Shown here: piece after piece, positions 49,013 through 57,765 of the stretch | Layout of the letters: every line of letters begins with the position of its first letter | How positions within the stretch are numbered: position 1 is the stretch's first letter | Origin: Oscillibacter sp. ER4 | Lineage (GTDB): Bacteria > Bacillota > Clostridia > Oscillospirales > Oscillospiraceae | DNA length: 64,000 bases | Direction of reading: 5' to 3' | Assembly (NCBI RefSeq): GCF_000765235.1 | Contig: NZ_JPJG01000014.1 | Span: 49,771 to 113,770, forward strand | Notes under the pieces: generated by a model | Told to the model about the DNA's origin: nothing | The model's input: the letters and a program-made list of their open reading frames with translations, nothing else | Databases searched by the model: none | Program-made: the position numbers and the translations under genes

Positions 49013-50284
49013 TTACAGTGCGCTGCCGAAATACTCCGTCATCGCGCGGATCAGGAATTCATAGTCCTGCACGCCCGCGGTCTCCCACGAAGAGTGCATC
49101 GCGAGCTGGGGCAGGCCGATGTCCACCGTGCTGACCGGCACGAGCGTGTCGGAGATCGAGCCGAGCGTCGAGCCGCCGGCAAGGTCGGAGCGGTTCGACA
49201 TGACCTGCGTGGGAACGCCTGCGTTTTCGCACACGGCGCGGAAAACAGCGCAGGAGCGGCCGTCGGTCGCGTAACGCTGGTTGGCGTTGAATTTGATGAC
49301 GACGCCCTCGTTCATATACGGGCAGTTGTCGGGGTCGGCGTATTCACCGTGGTTAGGGTGCTGGGCGTGCGCGTTGTCCGCCGAGACGAGGAAGCTGCGC
49401 GCGAGCATCATCTGGAGCTCCTGCTCGTCCTTTCCGAGGCACAGGGCGATGCGGCGCAGCGTGTCGCGCAGGAACGTCGAGCCCGCACCCTGCTTGGTGG
49501 ACGAGCCGACCTCTTCATTGTCGAAAATGCAGCAGACGGCGATATTTCCGCTCTCTTTCGCCGCAAGGAAGCCCTCGAGGCAGCCGCAGGCACACTCGAG
49601 ATCGTCGAGCTTGGGAGAAAGGATGTACTCCTCGTTCTCGCCAAGCAGCGTCCCCTCGCCGCGGCAGTAGAGGAACAGGTCGCTGCCGAGGATGTCGTTT
49701 TCTGCAACGTCCGCAGCTTTGGCGACGATGGGCAGGATGCCGCCGCTGTCTTTACCGCCGAGCAGCGGCAGCGTGTCGATATTCGCGAGGTACTTCATGC
49801 CGTCGTTCGCCGTGCGGTTCATGTGGATGGCGACATTGGGAATGACGAGCAGGTCACGGTCGACGCTCACGAGTTTTTCGACAATCTCGCCGTTTGCGCG
49901 CACGAAGACGCGGCCCGCGACGGAGAGTGGGCGGTCGAACCACGTGGACATCAGCATGCCGCCGTATTTTTCGGTCGAGAGCTGGACATAATGCGCGCTG
50001 CGGCGGTCGGGATGCTCTTTTAAACGGAACGCTGGCGAGTCGGAGTGCGCCGCAGCCATGGTAAAGCCGCCGTTGAGCGTCTTTGGCACGCGGAAGGCGA
50101 TGGTGCTCGAGCCGTTGCGGCGGACGAAATACTTCCCGCCGGGGGCTACCTCCCAGCGTTCGCGTTCGGAAAGCTCGGTATAGCCGTTTGCGAGGAGCTT
50201 TTGGCGGATGTTCTCGGTCACATGGTAGCAGGTGGGGCTATTTTTGATAAAATGCAGCAGTTCTCTTGCCGGTGCATGTTGCAT
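49013..50284 (-). CDS. apeB: M18 family aminopeptidase
   Basis: A 423-residue zinc aminopeptidase that trims N-terminal residues from cytosolic peptides, often acidic ones. Metal and catalytic segments: MAAAHSDSPAFRLK (zinc His and Asp), IFDNEEVGSSTKQG (catalytic Glu pair), SADNAHAQHPNHG (zinc Asp region) and the C-terminal LPQLAMHSSWETAGVQD (zinc His). Length is normal. The start at 50284 (MQHAP) follows GGAGG by eight bases; an ATG 15 nt earlier overlaps this ribosome site. Transcribed alone from the promoter at 50321-50349. Confidence 0.95.
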   Translation of the reverse strand: MQHAPARELLHFIKNSPTCYHVTENIRQKLLANGYTELSERERWEVAPGGKYFVRRNGSSTIAFRVPKTLNGGFTMAAAHSDSPAFRLKEHPDRRSAHYVQLSTEKYGGMLMSTWFDRPLSVAGRVFVRANGEIVEKLVSVDRDLLVIPNVAIHMNRTANDGMKYLANIDTLPLLGGKDSGGILPIVAKAADVAENDILGSDLFLYCRGEGTLLGENEEYILSPKLDDLECACGCLEGFLAAKESGNIAVCCIFDNEEVGSSTKQGAGSTFLRDTLRRIALCLGKDEQELQMMLARSFLVSADNAHAQHPNHGEYADPDNCPYMNEGVVIKFNANQRYATDGRSCAVFRAVCENAGVPTQVMSNRSDLAGGSTLGSISDTLVPVSTVDIGLPQLAMHSSWETAGVQDYEFLIRAMTEYFGSAL

Positions 50285-50320
50285 GGTGATGTCCTCCACA
50301 GTTTATTTTTGTTTGGCGGT

Positions 50321-50349
50321 ATTATAGCACATGTCATGCTTCTCGGCAA
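50321..50349 (-). promoter_or_regulatory. Promoter of apeB
   Basis: Minus-strand TTGCCG (50344-50349), 17-nt spacer, TATAAT (50321-50326). Confidence 0.75.
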
Positions 50350-50422
50350 GCGGACACTCCCTCTGTGCCGTACAAAACAGGGGCAGCATTTGTGCATTTG
50401 TCCATATTTGGTGGAATTATAG

Positions 50423-50451
50423 TTGATTCTTTTATCGAAATCCTTTATAAT
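50423..50451 (+). promoter_or_regulatory. Promoter of the MFS transporter gene
   Basis: TTGATT (50423-50428), 17-nt spacer, TATAAT (50446-50451). Confidence 0.8.
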
Positions 50452-50526
50452 ACAGTTGATTTCCGTCCCCCTCCCGCATCGAGCGGGCTTTTGTTTGCGC
50501 TCTTAAGCCGGAAGGAGGCTATTTCT

Positions 50527-51804
50527 ATGAACGAATCCTCTTCTCCCGCGCCAGTTCCGGTCTCACCGCTGTGGACGCGGGATTTCACTATCATCACATT
50601 GGGCAGCGTGATCTCGATGCTGGGCAATTCGATGTCCGGCTTCGCGCTGAGCCTGCTTGTGCTGGACTACACGGGCTCGAACCTGCTCTATGCCATCTAT
50701 ATTGCGACATTTACGCTGCCGCAGATCGTCATGCCGATCTTCTCGGGCGCGATCCTCGACCGCTTTTCGCGCAAGAAGACGATCTACACGCTGGACTTCC
50801 TTTCCTCCGGGGTCTACCTTGTCGCTGCGCTGATCCTGAGCCGCGGCTGGTTCAGCTTTCCGATGCTCGCGGTCTTCTGCTTTATCATCGGTTCGATCAA
50901 CAGCATCTACTATGTCGCCTACGACAGCTTCTATCCCCTGCTGATCTCTGAGGGGAACTACTCCAAGGCCTACTCCATCGCGAGCGTGCTGGAGACGCTC
51001 TCGGCGCTCATCATCCCGATCGCAACGTACTTTTATAATCTCTTCGGCATTGCGCCGCTGCTCGGCATCAACGCGCTGTGCTTCTTCATCGCCGCGACGG
51101 CGGAGACGCAGATCCGCGCCGAGGAACACTACATCGAAAAGCAGCGTGCCGCGCTCGCGCTCGAAGAGCAGCATTCCTCGGGCCGCCAGCTCCTGCGCGA
51201 CATCAAAGAGGGCTTTCGCTATCTGATGAGTGAAAAGGGGCTTCTGCGCGTGGCCATCTATTTCACATTCAGCATGCTGGCCTCGGGCGCGTCGCAGGTC
51301 ATCACGCTGCCGTACTTCAAGTCGACATTCGATAACGGCGAATACATCTATATGTTCGTCTGGGGCATGGCGATCTTCGGCCGCGCCATCGGCGGCGGCA
51401 TTCATTATAAAATCAAGCTGCCTGTGCAGCATAAGTATTCCATTGCCCTGATGGTTTATGTCGTCATCTCGCTGTGTGAGGGCTTCTATCTCTACTGCCC
51501 GCTGCCGGTGATGATGGTCTCGTGCTTTTTAACGGGTATCCTCGGCGTGACGAGCTACACCATCCGCATCTCCGCCACGCAGAGCTACGTGCCCGACGAG
51601 AAAAAGGGCCGCTTCAACGGCGCGTTCAACATGCTCAACACCGTCGGCAGCTTCACGGGCAATCTGCTCGCGGGTGCGCTGGTGGCGTTTCTCCCCGTGC
51701 GCGGCGTGCTGACGGGCTTTATGCTCGTCACGGCGGCCGCGGCGGTCGTCGTCATCGGCGGCGGACGCAAGGACGTGTCCGCGATCTATAACCGGCAAGA
51801 ATAA
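50527..51804 (+). CDS. MFS transporter
   Basis: A 425-residue membrane carrier with about 12 helices in two halves joined by a charged loop (EEHYIEKQRAALALEEQHSS, about 200-225). The loop between helices 2 and 3 is ILDRFSRKKTIYTLDFLSSG, the conserved D-R-X-X-R/K-R-type motif of major facilitator proteins. The second half starts YLMSEKGLLRVAIYFTFS. It is similar in style to MdtH/Bcr-like exporters. Substrate not predictable. GGAAGGAGG precedes the start. The oligopeptidase gene follows after 36 nt on the same strand without an obvious terminator, so co-transcription is possible. Confidence 0.88.
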   Translation: MNESSSPAPVPVSPLWTRDFTIITLGSVISMLGNSMSGFALSLLVLDYTGSNLLYAIYIATFTLPQIVMPIFSGAILDRFSRKKTIYTLDFLSSGVYLVAALILSRGWFSFPMLAVFCFIIGSINSIYYVAYDSFYPLLISEGNYSKAYSIASVLETLSALIIPIATYFYNLFGIAPLLGINALCFFIAATAETQIRAEEHYIEKQRAALALEEQHSSGRQLLRDIKEGFRYLMSEKGLLRVAIYFTFSMLASGASQVITLPYFKSTFDNGEYIYMFVWGMAIFGRAIGGGIHYKIKLPVQHKYSIALMVYVVISLCEGFYLYCPLPVMMVSCFLTGILGVTSYTIRISATQSYVPDEKKGRFNGAFNMLNTVGSFTGNLLAGALVAFLPVRGVLTGFMLVTAAAAVVVIGGGRKDVSAIYNRQE

Positions 51805-51840
51805 GAAATGTAACAATAAAAATTTGATGGAGGAAACAAC

Positions 51841-53544
51841 ATGAAATTTTCCGAAATGACCTACACCCGCCCCGATCCCGCGGCGAGCAAGCAGCAGCTT
51901 TCCGCGCTGACGGCGGAACTCAAGGCCGCCAAGAGCTATGAGGAAGCGCGCAAGGTGTTCCTTTCGCAGCAGGAGCTGATGAGCCACATCTCCACCGCCG
52001 CGACGCTTGCGAGCATCCGCCACTCGATCGACACACGAGACAAATTCTACGACGGCGAGGAAAAATTCTGGAACAACTTCAACCCCGAGCTGGAGGAATA
52101 CAATCAGGCGTGGACGGCGGCGATGCTCGAAAGTGCCTTCCGCGCGGACTTTGAGAAGGAATACGGCGATCTGATGTTCGTCAACGCCGAGATCGCGCTC
52201 AAGACCTTCTCCCCCGCCATCATTCCTGAATTGCAGCAGGAAAACGACCTGACGCAGGAGTATGAAAAGCTGCTCGCCTCGGCGCAGATCCCGTTCGAGG
52301 GCAAGGTCTACACCCTCTCGCAGCTCTCCCCGTTCAAGACCTGCGCTGACGATGAAAAGCGCCTTGCCACGTGGAAGGCCGAGGGCCAGTGGTACAAGGA
52401 CAATCAGGCAAAATTCGACGAGCTCTACGACAAGCTCGTGCATCTGCGCGACGCGATGGGCAAAAAGCTCGGCTACGAGGGCTATACCACGCTCGGCTAC
52501 TACCGCATGGGCCGCAACTGCTATACGAAAGACGACGTCGAGAAGTTCCGCGAGGCGGTCGTCAAGTATCTCGTTCCCGTGGCGGACAAGGTGTACCGCG
52601 AGCAGGCCAAGCGCCTGGGCAAGCAGTATCCGATGAGCTTTGCCGACAACGCGCTCGAATTCCGTTCCGGCAATCCCCGCCCCGCGGGCACGCCGGACGA
52701 CATTCTCGCCCAGGGTATGAAGTTCTACAGCGAGCTCTCGCCTGAGACGAAGGAGTTCTTCGAAACGATGCTGCGCGACGAGCTGCTCGACGTGCTCTCG
52801 ACCGAGGGCAAGCAGGCGGGCGGCTACTGCACGAGCATCATGGACTATCAGGTGCCGTTCATCTTCGCCAACTTCAACGGCACGCAGCACGACGTCGAGG
52901 TCGTGACGCACGAGGCCGGTCACGCCTTCGAGGCCTGGACGAACCGCAAGCGCATCCCCATCGACTACATCTGGCCGAGCATGGAGGCCTGCGAGGTCCA
53001 CTCGATGTCTATGGAGTTCTTCGCAGAGCCCTGGGCGGACGGCTTTTTCGGCCCCGACGCGAAAAAGTTCCTCTACAGCCACCTCTCCGGCGCGCTGACG
53101 TTCATCCCCTACGGCACGATGGTCGACCACTTCCAGCACATCGTGTATGAAAAGCCCGAAATGACGCCCGCCGAGCGCCACGCCGTTTGGAAGGAGCTGC
53201 TCGGCGTCTACATGCCGTGGATGAAGCTTGACGGCGAGATCCCGTTCTACTCCGAGGGCATGGGCTGGCAGCGCCAGCACCACATCTATTCGAGCCCCTT
53301 CTATTATATTGACTACTGCCTTGCCCAGACCGTGGCGCTCGAATTCTGGGCGATGATCCGCAAGGACGTGGGGAACGCCTGGCAGCACTACATGGCCTAC
53401 ACCGTGCAGGGCGGCAGCCGGACGTTCACCGACCTTCTCAAAAACGCCGGCCTTGAAAGTCCGTTTGACGAAGCGTGCCTTCGCGGCGTGTGCGCCGAGG
53501 CGGAGAAGGCCCTCGCGGACTTTGACCTCACGGGCATCGAATAA
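51841..53544 (+). CDS. M3 family oligoendopeptidase
   Basis: A 567-residue cytosolic zinc peptidase that cuts short peptides, PepF-like. The zinc motif HEAGH lies at 357-361 (VVTHEAGHAFEAW), with the third ligand Glu in WPSMEACEVHSMSMEFF. Downstream substrate-binding residues include HIYSSPFYYIDYCLAQ with the conserved His/Tyr pair. The length and N-terminal helical region (about 1-200) match the family. Ribosome site GGAGG lies before the ATG. With the peptide ABC importer 700 nt downstream it suggests growth on peptides. Confidence 0.95.
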   Translation: MKFSEMTYTRPDPAASKQQLSALTAELKAAKSYEEARKVFLSQQELMSHISTAATLASIRHSIDTRDKFYDGEEKFWNNFNPELEEYNQAWTAAMLESAFRADFEKEYGDLMFVNAEIALKTFSPAIIPELQQENDLTQEYEKLLASAQIPFEGKVYTLSQLSPFKTCADDEKRLATWKAEGQWYKDNQAKFDELYDKLVHLRDAMGKKLGYEGYTTLGYYRMGRNCYTKDDVEKFREAVVKYLVPVADKVYREQAKRLGKQYPMSFADNALEFRSGNPRPAGTPDDILAQGMKFYSELSPETKEFFETMLRDELLDVLSTEGKQAGGYCTSIMDYQVPFIFANFNGTQHDVEVVTHEAGHAFEAWTNRKRIPIDYIWPSMEACEVHSMSMEFFAEPWADGFFGPDAKKFLYSHLSGALTFIPYGTMVDHFQHIVYEKPEMTPAERHAVWKELLGVYMPWMKLDGEIPFYSEGMGWQRQHHIYSSPFYYIDYCLAQTVALEFWAMIRKDVGNAWQHYMAYTVQGGSRTFTDLLKNAGLESPFDEACLRGVCAEAEKALADFDLTGIE

Positions 53545-54101
53545 TGGGTGAACAGCACAAAAAGCACAGCCGCCGCGAGCACCTGAACGACTTTCATCTG
53601 AACATCGCGGGCGAATATGTTTACGATGGGGCACTCTACGCCTGCCAAAACGATGATGCAAAGCAGCGCAGATCTAAGCGCGCCGTGTGGGGAATGGCAG
53701 CCATTCTGACCGTTGCGGTCGCCGCGGGCGGGTGCATTCCTGCGCCGGGGATGCAGAACTGTTTTTACGTTCTGCTCCCCTACCTCGGCGAGTTTCTGGC
53801 GGCGGGAAGCGTCATCTGGGCGCTCGTAAAGCTCGGAATGGACTGGAGCGCGGTGCGCGAGTACAACTACAAAAAAAGCGTGGCCGTTCTGCCCGTGCGA
53901 ACGGCGGTCACGGCGGTCTTTTCTCTTCTCGGCGTCGTGTGCGAATTGATCTTCTTTTTCGTCAATGACCACGCAGGACAGACGTTTTTCGCGCTGCTCT
54001 ATGTCCTGCTGAAGCTGATAGCCCTACTGAGTGTCCTTGTTCTGCGCGCCGAAATTATGCAGGCAGAATGGGACAAATTGCCTAAAAAAGATAACTTCTA
54101 A
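53544..54101 (+). CDS. Membrane protein downstream of the oligopeptidase, unknown function
   Basis: A 185-residue protein. An N-terminal polar region (GEQHKKHSRREHLNDFHLNI, then AGEYVYDGALYAC) precedes about four helices (WGMAAILTVAVAAGG, VLLPYLGEFLAAGSVIWALV, VRTAVTAVFSLLGVVCELIFF, LLYVLLKLIALLSVLVL). Its ATG overlaps the peptidase stop by one base (TAATG), so the two are coupled. No family recognised. The tight coupling suggests a shared physiological role, but nothing more can be said. Confidence 0.82.
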   Translation: MGEQHKKHSRREHLNDFHLNIAGEYVYDGALYACQNDDAKQRRSKRAVWGMAAILTVAVAAGGCIPAPGMQNCFYVLLPYLGEFLAAGSVIWALVKLGMDWSAVREYNYKKSVAVLPVRTAVTAVFSLLGVVCELIFFFVNDHAGQTFFALLYVLLKLIALLSVLVLRAEIMQAEWDKLPKKDNF

Positions 54102-54112
54102 GATTTTACTCT

Positions 54113-54141
54113 GTACAATGTTCATCTTTTCATGCTATAAT
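54113..54141 (+). promoter_or_regulatory. Promoter of the peptide ABC transporter operon
   Basis: TGTACA (54113-54118), 17-nt spacer, TATAAT (54136-54141). The 145-nt leader to the start codon contains a GCGC-stem near 54153-54173. Confidence 0.6.
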
Positions 54142-54287
54142 TAAATAAATTCTATGCGCTGTTTTTCGGCGCACAAATGTCCATAGGCGGCGCACTTCCC
54201 TTTCCGCGCGTGTATACGCGCGGGCATCTTACTTTGTGCTGCACGGGGCGACCCGTTTTGGCAAAAATTTATAAAGGAGTAGATTCA

Positions 54288-56549
54288 ATGAAAAGAACAC
54301 TTGCACTGATCCTTTCTCTGGTCATGTGTCTTGGTCTTCTGGCCGGCTGCGGCGACAAGAAGACGGACGACGGCCAGACCGACGGCAAGACGCTTGTTGT
54401 CGGCACGCAGAACTTCGACGGTAAGTTCTCCCCCTTCTTCTATACCAATGACTATGAAAACCAGGTCATGGGTATGGTCTTCGACGGTCTGTTTCTCGTC
54501 GACCGCGAGGGCTCTGTCGTCCTCAAGGGCATCGAGGGCGACGTCCGTCCCTACAACGGCACCGACTATACTTACAAGGGCATTGCCGACTGCGACATCG
54601 TTGAAAACAGCGACGGCACGGTCGACTACAACATCACGCTGAAAGAGGGCGTCAAGTTCTCCGACGGTGAGGAAATGACCATCGACGATGTCATCTTCTC
54701 TTACTATGTCCTGCTTGACCCCGCTTATGACGGCGTTTCCACGCTGTACTCCCTGCCCATCAAGGGTCTGGAAGCCTATCGCAGCGGTATGGAGACTGTG
54801 CAGAACCTGATCCTCGCCGCCGGTCCTGACGCCTACGCCGCCAACGACTTCTACACCGAAGAGCAGTACAACGCTTACTGGACCGCCTTCAACGCCGCCG
54901 GCGTGAAGTTCGCCCAGGAGATCCTTGACTACGTGGTCGCCGCCGGTTACGCCACCGCTGACGACTCCGTCGCCGCGCAGGCTGGCAACTGGGGCTTCGA
55001 GCTCGCCGATGACGCGACCGTCGAAGACTTCTGGGCTGCCATCGTTGCTAAGTACGGCTACGACATCTCCGATGACGGTATCAACGCCGAGACCGCCGGC
55101 ACCAGCATCTCCTCCTTCCTCGAGGCTGAGCTGGGCGACGCCTACACCGACTATACCGTCGCCGTCCAGACCGGCGAGTCCGCTCCCAACGTTGCCGGTA
55201 TCGTCAAGACCGGTGACTACTCCATGACCGTCACCCTCACCGAGGTCAACGCCACCGCCATCTATCAGCTCCCCGTCACCGTGTGCCCCATGCACTACTA
55301 TGGCGAGACTGACAAGTATGACTACGACAACAACATGTTCGGCTTTGTCAAGGGCGATCTGTCCCACGTCAAGTCCGTGACCTCCACCCCCATCGGCTCC
55401 GGCCCGTACACCTTCGAGGGCTGGTCCAACGGTGCTGTCACCCTGCAGAAGAACCCGACCTACTGGAAGGGCGAGCCCAAGATCGACACCGTCATCTGGC
55501 GCGAGATGCAGGACGTCGATAAGATCCCCGGCGTTGTCTCCGGCACGATCGACATCACTGACCCCTCCTACTCCAAGGAAGCTGCCGAGCAGATCAAGGA
55601 AGCCAACTCTAACGGTGAGATCTCCGGCGATACCATCCAGACCGACCTCGTCGCCAACCTCGGCTACGGCTATGTCGGCTTCAACGCCAACCGCGTGAAG
55701 GTCGGCGACGGCAACGGCGGTGATGAGGCCTCCAAGGATCTGCGTAAGGCCATCGCCACGGTTATCGCCGTTTACCGCGATGTCGCTGTCGACTCCTACT
55801 ACGGTGAGTTCGCCAACGTCATCAACTACCCCATCTCCGACACCTCCTGGGCCGCTCCGCGCGTTACCGATGAGGGCTACAAGGTCGCCTTCTCCGTTGA
55901 CGTCAACGGCAACGACATCTACACCGAAGGCATGAGCGCCGACGACAAATACGCCGCCGCCAAGCAGGCCGCTCTCGGCTACTTCGAGGCTGCCGGCTAC
56001 ACCGTCGCTGACGGCAAGATCACCGCTGCTCCCGCCGGCGGCCGCATGGACGCTGAAGTCATGGTCGGCGGCGGCGGCACGGGCGACCACCCCTCCTTCA
56101 TGGCTCTGACCCTCGCGTCCGATGCCCTCAAGGAGATCGGCTTCAACCTGATCGTCTCCGATATGTCCAACTTCAGCGAGATGACCAACGCGATCAACGC
56201 CGGTACTGCCGACATGTTCGCCATGGCATGGCAGGCCACGCCCGACCCGGATATGTTCCAGATCTATCACAGCCAGGGCGGCTCCAACGAGAAGTCCTAC
56301 TGGATCAAGGATGCCGACCTCGATGAGCTCATCATGATGGCTCGTCAGTCCACCGACCAGACCTACCGCAAGACCCTGTATAAGCAGTGCCTTGACATCG
56401 TGGCCGACTGGGCAGTCGAGATCCCCATCTATCAGCGCCAGAACTGCGTGATCATCTCCGCCAAGCGTGTCAACCTCGACACCGTGACGCCTGATATCAC
56501 CACCTACTGGGCCTGGTACAACGACATCGAGCTGCTCGACCTGCAGTAA
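54288..56549 (+). CDS. Peptide ABC transporter substrate-binding lipoprotein, enlarged
   Basis: A 753-residue SBP of the OppA/DppA class (SBP_bac_5), about 200 residues longer than usual. The lipoprotein signal ends LGLLAGC (Cys21). Family parts: GKFSPFFYTNDYENQVMGMV, TLKEGVKFSDGEEMTIDDVIFS, GSGPYTFEGWSNGAVTLQKNP and the late AWQATPDPDMFQIYHSQGG. Extra material lies at about 180-300 (YAANDFYTEEQYNAYWTAFN, then Ala/Asp-rich helices and AGTSISSFLEAELGDAY) between the first two family segments. AAAGGAG precedes the start. It is the first gene of the operon with dppB, C, D and F-like genes. Confidence 0.92.
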   Translation: MKRTLALILSLVMCLGLLAGCGDKKTDDGQTDGKTLVVGTQNFDGKFSPFFYTNDYENQVMGMVFDGLFLVDREGSVVLKGIEGDVRPYNGTDYTYKGIADCDIVENSDGTVDYNITLKEGVKFSDGEEMTIDDVIFSYYVLLDPAYDGVSTLYSLPIKGLEAYRSGMETVQNLILAAGPDAYAANDFYTEEQYNAYWTAFNAAGVKFAQEILDYVVAAGYATADDSVAAQAGNWGFELADDATVEDFWAAIVAKYGYDISDDGINAETAGTSISSFLEAELGDAYTDYTVAVQTGESAPNVAGIVKTGDYSMTVTLTEVNATAIYQLPVTVCPMHYYGETDKYDYDNNMFGFVKGDLSHVKSVTSTPIGSGPYTFEGWSNGAVTLQKNPTYWKGEPKIDTVIWREMQDVDKIPGVVSGTIDITDPSYSKEAAEQIKEANSNGEISGDTIQTDLVANLGYGYVGFNANRVKVGDGNGGDEASKDLRKAIATVIAVYRDVAVDSYYGEFANVINYPISDTSWAAPRVTDEGYKVAFSVDVNGNDIYTEGMSADDKYAAAKQAALGYFEAAGYTVADGKITAAPAGGRMDAEVMVGGGGTGDHPSFMALTLASDALKEIGFNLIVSDMSNFSEMTNAINAGTADMFAMAWQATPDPDMFQIYHSQGGSNEKSYWIKDADLDELIMMARQSTDQTYRKTLYKQCLDIVADWAVEIPIYQRQNCVIISAKRVNLDTVTPDITTYWAWYNDIELLDLQ

Positions 56550-56585
56550 GCTCCGTCGCTGCACAAAAACGTTACTTAGGCGCAT

Positions 56586-56617
56586 GGCTACCCTGCGGCT
56601 TTTGCCGCGGGGTAGCC
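56586..56617 (+). other. Stem-loop between the binding-protein gene and the first permease gene
   Basis: GGCTACCCTGCGG / CCGCGGGGTAGCC, with a second AAATGC/GCATTT stem at 56648-56673. No T run. Probably stabilises the upstream binding-protein mRNA or limits read-through within the 211-nt gap. Confidence 0.65.
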
Positions 56618-56760
56618 TGCCTCAGGCACATCTGCTTATGATCCAAATGCCCCGGTGCATCGGAGCATTTGGCTGATATGCAGAGAGAGACATATCAAAC
56701 CCGAAACGGCGACAAGGCCCCGGGCGCGGGGCGGCCGTTATCAAAAAACGGAGGGATTCT

Positions 56761-57747
56761 ATGCGCAAATATCTGGTAAAACGCCTGCTGCTGTCGGTGG
56801 TGATCCTCTTTTTTGTGACATTCATCATCTACGTGCTCATGCGCTGCCTGCCCAGTTCCTACGTGGAGAATATGGCGCGGCAGCTCTCGCAGGCTCCCGG
56901 CTCCAAGCCCTATGAGGAGTGGCTGGCACAGCTCAACGCACAATACGGTCTGGACCTGGGCCTCATCCCCGGCTTTTTCGTCCAGCTCAAGAACCTGTGC
57001 ACCGGCAACTTCGGCGACAGCTGGAAGTATACCGTGCCCGTCATCCAGAAGTTCAACGAGGTCATCTGGGTCTCGTTCATCATGGGCGCTATCTCGCTCG
57101 TGTTCGAGCTTCTCATCGCGGTGCCGCTCGGCATCGTGGCCGCCACCAAGCAGTACAGCGTGACTGACTACACCGTCACGACGGTCGCACTGCTGGGTAT
57201 GTCGCTGCCAACGTTCTTCTTCGCGACGCTCTTAAAGCTCATCTTCTCGGTCAAGCTCGGCTGGTTCGACCTTGTCGGCCTGACGGGACGTGACTTCAAC
57301 TCCCTCAGCCAGTTTGGTCAGATCCTCGATATGGCAAAGCATCTGGTGCTGCCCATCGTGACGCTGGTGTTCATTTCCATCGGCTCGTGGATGCGCTATG
57401 TGCGCACGAACATGCTCGAGGTGCTCAACGCCGACTACATCCGCACCGCCCGCGCCAAGGGTCTTTCCGAGCACAAGGTCATCTATCACCATGCCTTCCG
57501 CAACACGCTTATTCCGCTCGTGACATTCATCGGCGGCTCGCTGCCCGGTCTTTTTGCCGGCGCGCTGATCACAGAGACGCTGTTTGCCATCCCCGGCATC
57601 GGCTACATCTCGTATAACGCGATGGTCGCGGGCGATATTCCCTTCTCCATGTTCTATATGACGTTCCTGGCGATCCTGACCCTGCTGGGCAACCTGATCT
57701 CCGACATCCTGTACGCGGTGGTCGACCCCCGCGTGCGCATCGCGTAA
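56761..57747 (+). CDS. Peptide ABC transporter permease, DppB/OppB type
   Basis: A 328-residue membrane subunit with about six helices. First helix RLLLSVVILFFVTFIIYVLM; the conserved segment FGDSWKYTVPVIQKFNEV after the external loop; GLSEHKVIYHHAFRNTLIPL is the ATPase-contact (EAA) loop at about 240-260; TETLFAIPGIGYISYNA is the following family motif. Length is standard. GGAGG precedes the ATG. The partner permease gene follows after 18 nt. Confidence 0.95.
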   Translation: MRKYLVKRLLLSVVILFFVTFIIYVLMRCLPSSYVENMARQLSQAPGSKPYEEWLAQLNAQYGLDLGLIPGFFVQLKNLCTGNFGDSWKYTVPVIQKFNEVIWVSFIMGAISLVFELLIAVPLGIVAATKQYSVTDYTVTTVALLGMSLPTFFFATLLKLIFSVKLGWFDLVGLTGRDFNSLSQFGQILDMAKHLVLPIVTLVFISIGSWMRYVRTNMLEVLNADYIRTARAKGLSEHKVIYHHAFRNTLIPLVTFIGGSLPGLFAGALITETLFAIPGIGYISYNAMVAGDIPFSMFYMTFLAILTLLGNLISDILYAVVDPRVRIA

Positions 57748-57765
57748 GAAAGGAGGCGCTAATCC

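Noticed and set aside
51529..53661. A 710-codon minus-strand frame opposite the oligoendopeptidase
   Set aside because: Shadow of the M3 peptidase gene; no recognisable domain and no start context.
54285..56585. A 766-codon open frame on the minus strand opposite the peptide-binding protein gene
   Set aside because: It mirrors a real gene in GC-rich DNA; its translation is low-complexity Gly/Val/Asp-rich, has no domain and no placed ribosome site.
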